Origin: Marine Group II euryarchaeote MED-G34
GTDB taxonomy: Archaea > Thermoplasmatota > Poseidoniia > Poseidoniales > Thalassarchaeaceae
DNA length: 36,660 bases
Assembly (NCBI GenBank): GCA_002457605.1
Contig: NTJT01000011.1
Coordinates: 1 to 36,660, forward strand
Reading direction: 5' to 3'
Positions 32,404 to 36,660 of this stretch are shown here, piece by piece. Numbering within the stretch: the stretch's first letter is position 1; each line of letters starts with the position of its first letter. Below the pieces are notes generated by a model, which saw nothing but the letters and a program-made list of their open reading frames with translations, ran no database searches and was not told the origin of the DNA. The translations under genes and the position numbers were made by a program.

Positions 32404-33416
32404 TCTCTAGTCACCTCCAGAGAGCTGACACGTGCGGCCAGAAGTGCTATGCAGGCCGCATTGATTGTGATGATTGATACTAGTGAGAAGGCCAACGGGT
32501 GATTGTAATTGGAATCAATGCCTAGCAACCACTGACCTATTTGGGCCAGACAGTCGTAAGGGCTGAGGACATAGAGTATTGAGGTGTCGAACTGGGTTTC
32601 TATTAACAGCGCCAGCAGCTTGGTTCCGTAGATTACGCTGAGGAACGCGATTGCAGCGAAAAAGCGACTCTGGCTGATGCTTGAGAGGGCGAGGCCTATC
32701 GAGGTGTAGGTGATGACCACGAGGATTCCAGCAATCAGCCCACCAGCAAACATTGGCAGCGTGTCAACGAGATAGGCCCAGCCCTCGCCGTTGAATACGA
32801 TTGCAGAAGTGTAGTAGATGAAGTAGGACAACACGATGACGAAGCCCAGTACCACAGCGACGCTGAGATACTTCATCGCAGTGTAGTCAAGCCTTGTCAC
32901 GGGACGCGAGAAGTAGATAGCACTGGTGCCGTTCTTGCGGTCATCCGAAATCATCCCTCCCACTACCAGAGCGGTCAGTAGAGGCCAGCAACACAAATTA
33001 CGAGGGAAGTACCCAAGGACCTGTCCCCACAGGTTGTAACGATTGATGCCCCACATCCTCGAGAAGACGTCGGCCATGTAACCGTCACCGGTGAGGGAGG
33101 CGAGGAACAGCATCAGCACGGGCATCAATGAGAACAGGAGTATGACGAAGATAGTTAGTCTGACCATCGGATGGTAGTGCCGGTGCCCAGTACTTCGAAA
33201 CATGCCGTAGACGTGGTGTCTGAAAATCGCGTAGTTCCTTGTCCATCTGGGACCCAGTTCACCATCCCAAGGCCGATAAGATTGCTCAAAGATAGTTCCC
33301 AGTTCGGCCTCCTTACTGGCAACGATGGCCTTGGCTTCGTCGTCGCCATCGCCGGCACCGTAGGCCACCTCCATCCGAGTCTTGCCTCCCTCGATGTCTA
33401 TGCCATCATTACTCAT
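32400..33416 (-). CDS. ABC-2 type permease (first exporter)
   Basis: The product has about six membrane helices (LTIFVILLFSLMPVLMLFLA; LLTALVVGGMI; YLSVAVVLGFVIVLSYFIYY; MFAGGLIAGILVVITYTSI; FFAAIAFLSVIYG; FSLVSIITINAACIALLAA), with SDDRKNGTSAIYFSRPVTR matching the ABC-2 permease coupling region. A polar N-terminus of about 75 residues precedes them. I start it at ATG 33416, as GGAG lies about nine bases ahead. It overlaps the ATPase stop by eight bases. Substrate unknown. Its partner is the upstream ATPase. Confidence 0.85.
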   Translation of the reverse strand: MSNDGIDIEGGKTRMEVAYGAGDGDDEAKAIVASKEAELGTIFEQSYRPWDGELGPRWTRNYAIFRHHVYGMFRSTGHRHYHPMVRLTIFVILLFSLMPVLMLFLASLTGDGYMADVFSRMWGINRYNLWGQVLGYFPRNLCCWPLLTALVVGGMISDDRKNGTSAIYFSRPVTRLDYTAMKYLSVAVVLGFVIVLSYFIYYTSAIVFNGEGWAYLVDTLPMFAGGLIAGILVVITYTSIGLALSSISQSRFFAAIAFLSVIYGTKLLALLIETQFDTSILYVLSPYDCLAQIGQWLLGIDSNYNHPLAFSLVSIITINAACIALLAARVSSLEVTRE

Positions 33417-34407
33417 CGCGATCATCTCCTGTGTGCGCTGCTGTCATTAGATCCGAAGTGCCCCTGACTTCAGCACCGAGTTTTTCCATGATGAGCAGGA
33501 AGATGTCCTCAAGGTCCGGCACGTACTCCTGCATCTGCCTGACTTGCACGTCAGCGGAGACAGCGGCCTCGAGGATTTTTCTTGAGGTGCTATCATCGGC
33601 CCTATCTACTCGGAGCACCCTCCCCAGACGTCGCACCACGAAGCCTCTGGACTCTAATTCCTGCTGCATTCTACTAGCACCACCCCACACGGAGATTTCG
33701 ATCTCGCGCTCAATCTGCCTAGCGAGATCCTCGATTCGACGCTGCACCACGATTTTGCCATTGTGAATCATCACTATCCTATCGCAGACCTCCTGCACAT
33801 CGTCCATCACGTGGCTGCTCATCAGAACGGAGCGGTTTCCCTCCGAGACCGTGCGGCGAAGAGTTTGTAGCATGAATTCACGGGCCCTCTGGTCGAGTCC
33901 ATTCGTGGGCTCATCGCATATCAGAACATCAGGATCGTGAACCAAGGCGCAGGCCAGTTTGGCGGCCTGCTTCATCCCGGTGCTGTAGGTCTCAATCTTT
34001 CTGTATCGCTGATCCTTCAGGCCGACGTACTCAAGCACCTCGTGGGCCCTGCGGGTCGCGTGTGCTGGATTCATTCCTAGCAACTCGCCAGCGTACCTGA
34101 CCTGGTCGATCGCAGAGAGACCAGGGTCGAGGGCGTCATACTCTGGCATGTAGCCGATACGGGAGCGAATTTTGTCTCCCTCTGTCCTGATGTCGTAACC
34201 GAGGACGGTGCCATCGCCAGAAGTAGTAGTAATCAGTCCGAGTAAGCACTTGAACAGGGTCGATTTTCCGGCCCCATTAGGACCGAGAACACCGACTGCT
34301 CCTGAAGGAATCTCAAGATTGACGTCGTCCAGCGCGAGGTGCGGACCGTACATCTTGCGCAGATTACGCGCTGTGATGACAGATTTGCCATCCCATTCTT
34401 CACCCAT
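33409..34407 (-). CDS. ABC transporter ATPase (first exporter)
   Basis: The 332-residue product has Walker A GPNGAGKS, a Q-loop near YMPEYDALD, the signature YSTGMKQAA, Walker B DVLICDEPTNGLD and the switch His in SSHVMDD. A C-terminal regulatory-like region of about 110 residues follows, as in ABC-2 exporters. It is the first gene of a minus-strand run with overlapping ends. A hairpin lies immediately upstream of its ATG. The substrate cannot be told. It is similar in layout to the second ATPase but distinct in sequence, so the two units probably arose by an old duplication. Confidence 0.92.
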   Translation of the reverse strand: MGEEWDGKSVITARNLRKMYGPHLALDDVNLEIPSGAVGVLGPNGAGKSTLFKCLLGLITTTSGDGTVLGYDIRTEGDKIRSRIGYMPEYDALDPGLSAIDQVRYAGELLGMNPAHATRRAHEVLEYVGLKDQRYRKIETYSTGMKQAAKLACALVHDPDVLICDEPTNGLDQRAREFMLQTLRRTVSEGNRSVLMSSHVMDDVQEVCDRIVMIHNGKIVVQRRIEDLARQIEREIEISVWGGASRMQQELESRGFVVRRLGRVLRVDRADDSTSRKILEAAVSADVQVRQMQEYVPDLEDIFLLIMEKLGAEVRGTSDLMTAAHTGDDRDE

Positions 34408-34416
34408 TTTTCAACC

Positions 34417-34438
34417 CCGACTCCCTTAGGGGAGTCGG
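34417..34438 (-). promoter_or_regulatory. Perfect 9-bp hairpin just upstream of the exporter operon start
   Basis: CCGACTCCC (34417-34425) and GGGAGTCGG (34430-34438) pair perfectly around a four-base loop. On the minus strand it ends nine bases before ATG 34407. The GG bases next to the stem are the only purines at ribosome-binding distance, so the hairpin would affect initiation of the ABC operon. It could be a regulator palindrome or a terminator of the upstream TGT-like gene; there is a run of A rather than U after it in the transcript. Confidence 0.6.
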
Positions 34439-34494
34439 ACTACGCTAGTAAGTGCGCCACTTGAATTAATCCCCGGCAAGACCGGAGGAAGAGT

Positions 34495-36621
34495 CTAATC
34501 GTCCCTCAACGCACCGTCGCGCACCCTGACTGCGATTCCCTTCTTGAGATGAGCCATCTCCCGTGTGGTTGCCATAGCAGTGCCATGAGCAATCAGCCCA
34601 CCGTTTCCGTCGACTACTAGGCAGGGCTGGCCCGGGGTCAGATGAGGGTCTGCACCAAGCACGTAGCCCTGCATCACGTTGCGACCCCTGCCAACAAACG
34701 GAATGGCATCATCAAGCAGCCAGACACGTGGCATCCCGGGGTGGTCTGAGCCGTCATCGGCCGGCTCGCCGAAGCGACTGGGTGGGCCGGGATTGAGAGC
34801 ATTGAGGCGCCGGGCGCCGTCGAGGGCGAGACTGATGCCGCCATCAGACAGACGCGGCGAGAGAATGTGTTCATCCTCCAGCAGTACGTTGACCATCCGA
34901 TCTGTGCGAGAACGACGAGAGCTCATGCCCTCAGTCAGACTGCAGCCGTGGCTCGGTGAGACTCCGCACAGTACTGTGAGCTTGTCGACCACTGCGCAGC
35001 GGTCGAGCCAATCCCTCACATCGGCGACTTGTTTTTCTTCGGGCATAGTACATTGCTCGGCGCGAACTAGGGGGAATTCGGCGAGACCTAGTTCGGCTAG
35101 TCCTTCGGCAATCTCCTCCTCCTCATACGAATCTAACCAAACATCATCGGGACAATCGAGGTGGCACCAAGGGGAGACGTCCTCCAAGGTGAATGGGATG
35201 GGGCCAAGGGGAGTCGAGAGCATGATGACACTCCTAGGTTCTTCAAGAAGTGCCGATACCACCGCTCCGAGTGCGGAATCACGCCACGGCGGAGTTGTCC
35301 CTTCAATCAGCACAACCCTCTCAGGATCAGAGTCGGAGCCATCCCACCAAGACCCTGGTAATCTCCATCTCATAGAGAGGAGGGCGTGTAAATGCAGGAT
35401 GTGGGGCCTTGCCCCAATGTCGACACTGAGTTTCTCACCGCCACCCCTCACAGGGTCTGTGGAAGCCATGAGATTGAGGACCGAGACGCCGACGGGCCCG
35501 TCTGGAATTTCTTCCAGTTGCTCCAGCACCCAAGTGAAGGCATCTCTGAGTTGCGGTGATACGTGACTACGTTGTTCTGCAAGCTGCCAAATCGAGCCGT
35601 CGCGAATCGCCTCGCGGCAACGTGCCAACTCGGCCTGAGTAACCTCGAGGTTGTGGTGGGCAAGTAGGACCGAGCGTTTCTCGGAATCCATGTTGCGAAC
35701 CTCCTCGGGGGTAAGGCCGAATAGGGCTGCGGAGTGAATCGGCCACTCATTGAGATCTTTCAGTCTGACAGTGCCATGAGGAGACAAGATTCGGTCATCT
35801 CGAGCGAATATTGCGTAGGCCGCGCTGTCGAATAAGTCAGCACCTAGAGCAATGGCCAAAGGAAACAGCATCGGATGGCCGCAGCCAAACAGGTGTACTG
35901 GGCGGTCGGGAGGAGTGGTCGATCTAACGGCAAGCAGAATCTGGAACAGCTCTCTGTAGCGCTGATTCTCCATCAAAGGGACGATGCCACCCACCGGGTG
36001 GATAGTAAAGCCCCTGAACTCCCCCTCGGTTTTGCCCATCAGGTTGCCGGCCTTAGCCCTCAGATCTTCATACAGGCCCCCTTGGACTGGCCCATTTAGA
36101 AGCAAGGTGGCTCCTGCTGATTCGAGTGATTGCTTGGCCCTCAGGGCTGTTTCATCAACACATTTCTCGAGCTCTTCGCGGCTCATGTCAGGGCGCCCAA
36201 AAACATCGAGCATGGTACCAATATCAACACCGATATCGCGCTGGAATTCTACTATCTCCGAGACTCCTACTTCGACATCGCCGTAGACATAGGACTGGAA
36301 GGTACCCGAATCAGTGACTATTACACCTGGGAAGTCGAGCATTGAGTGTACGCCTTCGTCCAGCGCCCTCTCTCTCAAATCGTCGTGCTTCCAGATAACG
36401 TATGAGTTGGTAATTAGGGCTTCGACACCGTACCTCTCCCACATCTCACGCGGTTCTATTGTCCGGAGATTGGGGTTAACGACTGGGAGCAGAGCTGGTG
36501 TATTCATCGAACCGTGTGCGGTGTGTAGTCGCCCTATCCTCGCAGCACCATCCCGAGCGATTACCTCGAATAGGCCGAGGTCTTGTTCTCGGCAAGGTTC
36601 GGGGTCGCTTCGCTTAGACAC
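34495..36621 (-). CDS. TGT-family tRNA archaeosine enzyme with ArcS-like middle and PUA domain
   Basis: The product, about 708 residues from GTG 36621 (GTG 36639 is also possible), has an N-terminal TGT barrel. FEVIARDGAARIG, TDSGTFQSYVYGDVEVG (Asp 110 in the ORF numbering), GPVQGGLYEDLR, FTIHPVGGIVPLMENQRY and GADLFDSAAY (Asp 271) match archaeal TgtA. Around residue 300, where TgtA has a CxC...C zinc site, this protein reads NEWPIHSA, with no Cys; the later His is kept (AHHNL). A middle segment with MLSTPLGPIPFTLEDV resembles the DUF5591 region of ArcS, but the ArcS PC-x3-KPY signature is not there (GTTPPWRDS). The end, GRNVMQGYVLGADPHLTPG onwards, is a PUA RNA-binding domain. TgtA inserts preQ0 at tRNA position 15, and ArcS modifies it to archaeosine. 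Which function remains is unclear. Confidence 0.82.
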   Translation of the reverse strand: MSKRSDPEPCREQDLGLFEVIARDGAARIGRLHTAHGSMNTPALLPVVNPNLRTIEPREMWERYGVEALITNSYVIWKHDDLRERALDEGVHSMLDFPGVIVTDSGTFQSYVYGDVEVGVSEIVEFQRDIGVDIGTMLDVFGRPDMSREELEKCVDETALRAKQSLESAGATLLLNGPVQGGLYEDLRAKAGNLMGKTEGEFRGFTIHPVGGIVPLMENQRYRELFQILLAVRSTTPPDRPVHLFGCGHPMLFPLAIALGADLFDSAAYAIFARDDRILSPHGTVRLKDLNEWPIHSAALFGLTPEEVRNMDSEKRSVLLAHHNLEVTQAELARCREAIRDGSIWQLAEQRSHVSPQLRDAFTWVLEQLEEIPDGPVGVSVLNLMASTDPVRGGGEKLSVDIGARPHILHLHALLSMRWRLPGSWWDGSDSDPERVVLIEGTTPPWRDSALGAVVSALLEEPRSVIMLSTPLGPIPFTLEDVSPWCHLDCPDDVWLDSYEEEEIAEGLAELGLAEFPLVRAEQCTMPEEKQVADVRDWLDRCAVVDKLTVLCGVSPSHGCSLTEGMSSRRSRTDRMVNVLLEDEHILSPRLSDGGISLALDGARRLNALNPGPPSRFGEPADDGSDHPGMPRVWLLDDAIPFVGRGRNVMQGYVLGADPHLTPGQPCLVVDGNGGLIAHGTAMATTREMAHLKKGIAVRVRDGALRDD

Positions 36622-36625
36622 GGAA

Positions 36626-36642
36626 CCGGTGCGAAGCACCGG
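36626..36642. repeat. Perfect 7-bp hairpin at the TGT-like gene start
   Basis: CCGGTGC-GAA-GCACCGG is a perfect inverted repeat with a three-base loop (TTC on the minus strand). On the minus strand it lies just before GTG 36621. A SD-like GAGAGG followed by ATG 36649 opens an 11-codon frame, MTPGASHRFRV, that crosses the hairpin and stops after GTG 36621. Confidence 0.6.
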
Positions 36643-36660
36643 GAGTCATCAAACCTCTCC

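Noticed and set aside
34679-35566. 295-residue plus-strand ORF opposite the TGT-family gene
   Set aside because: It is a Ser/Arg-rich antisense shadow of the PUA and middle domains.

Overview
The window most resembles a planktonic Euryarchaeota genome of the Marine Group II (Poseidoniia) type. This is inferred from gene content, not from a marker search. Archaeal information and cofactor genes are present: ABCE1/RLI, a DRG-type GTPase, an archaeosine TGT-family protein with a PUA domain, archaeal NMN adenylyltransferase, CTP-dependent riboflavin kinase and TruA. They are interleaved with bacterial-looking genes: GrpE, SucCD, citrate synthase, a Kbl-like enzyme, TatC, a UMF1-type MFS carrier, a Rieske oxygenase and a lipobox lipoprotein carrying a Cys-bounded motif common in marine microbes. 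No CRISPR array, insertion sequence, rRNA or tRNA was recognised. Coding density is very high.

Layout. 1-4.2 kb: the tail of an upstream gene, an unknown gene, a membrane protein with a C-terminal AN1-like zinc finger and, converging on it, a large SF2 DECH helicase. 4.2-5.2 kb: a sugar-1-phosphate nucleotidyltransferase. 5.3-9.8 kb: sucC-sucD, then two different squalene/phytoene synthase-family genes separated by a hairpin-bearing gap. 9.9-13.3 kb: RLI, GrpE and a Rieske oxygenase. 13.3-15.4 kb: a secreted lipoprotein with an alpha/beta-hydrolase core. 15.4-16.7 kb: NadM and a translationally coupled unknown gene. 16.8-18.8 kb: DRG GTPase and TatC. 18.8-23.1 kb: an MFS carrier with a large acidic loop, a GDPD-family protein whose catalytic GHRG motif sits at the C-terminus, and citrate synthase. 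23.2-27.2 kb: a membrane protein, a thioesterase/small membrane protein/Kbl operon, a PqqB-like metallo-hydrolase and RibK. 27.1-34.4 kb: a long minus-strand run encoding two ABC-2 type exporters, a possible CrtC/AttH-like protein, a TPR protein and TruA. 34.5-36.6 kb: a TGT-family protein that lacks the zinc-binding cysteines.

How the genes fit together. Citrate synthase and succinyl-CoA synthetase belong to the TCA cycle. The two prenyl synthases point to C30/C40 isoprenoid (squalene or carotenoid) synthesis. TatC, the lipoprotein and the exporters point to a cell with an active outer surface. Two unrelated transporters carry inserted acidic DxDGD loops that look like exported calcium-binding modules.

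The best candidates for something new are the apparently circularly permuted GDPD enzyme, the TGT/ArcS-like protein with both signature sites degraded, and the acidic loop insertions. At the genome level, all six convergent gene pairs abut or overlap, leaving no room for intergenic terminators.
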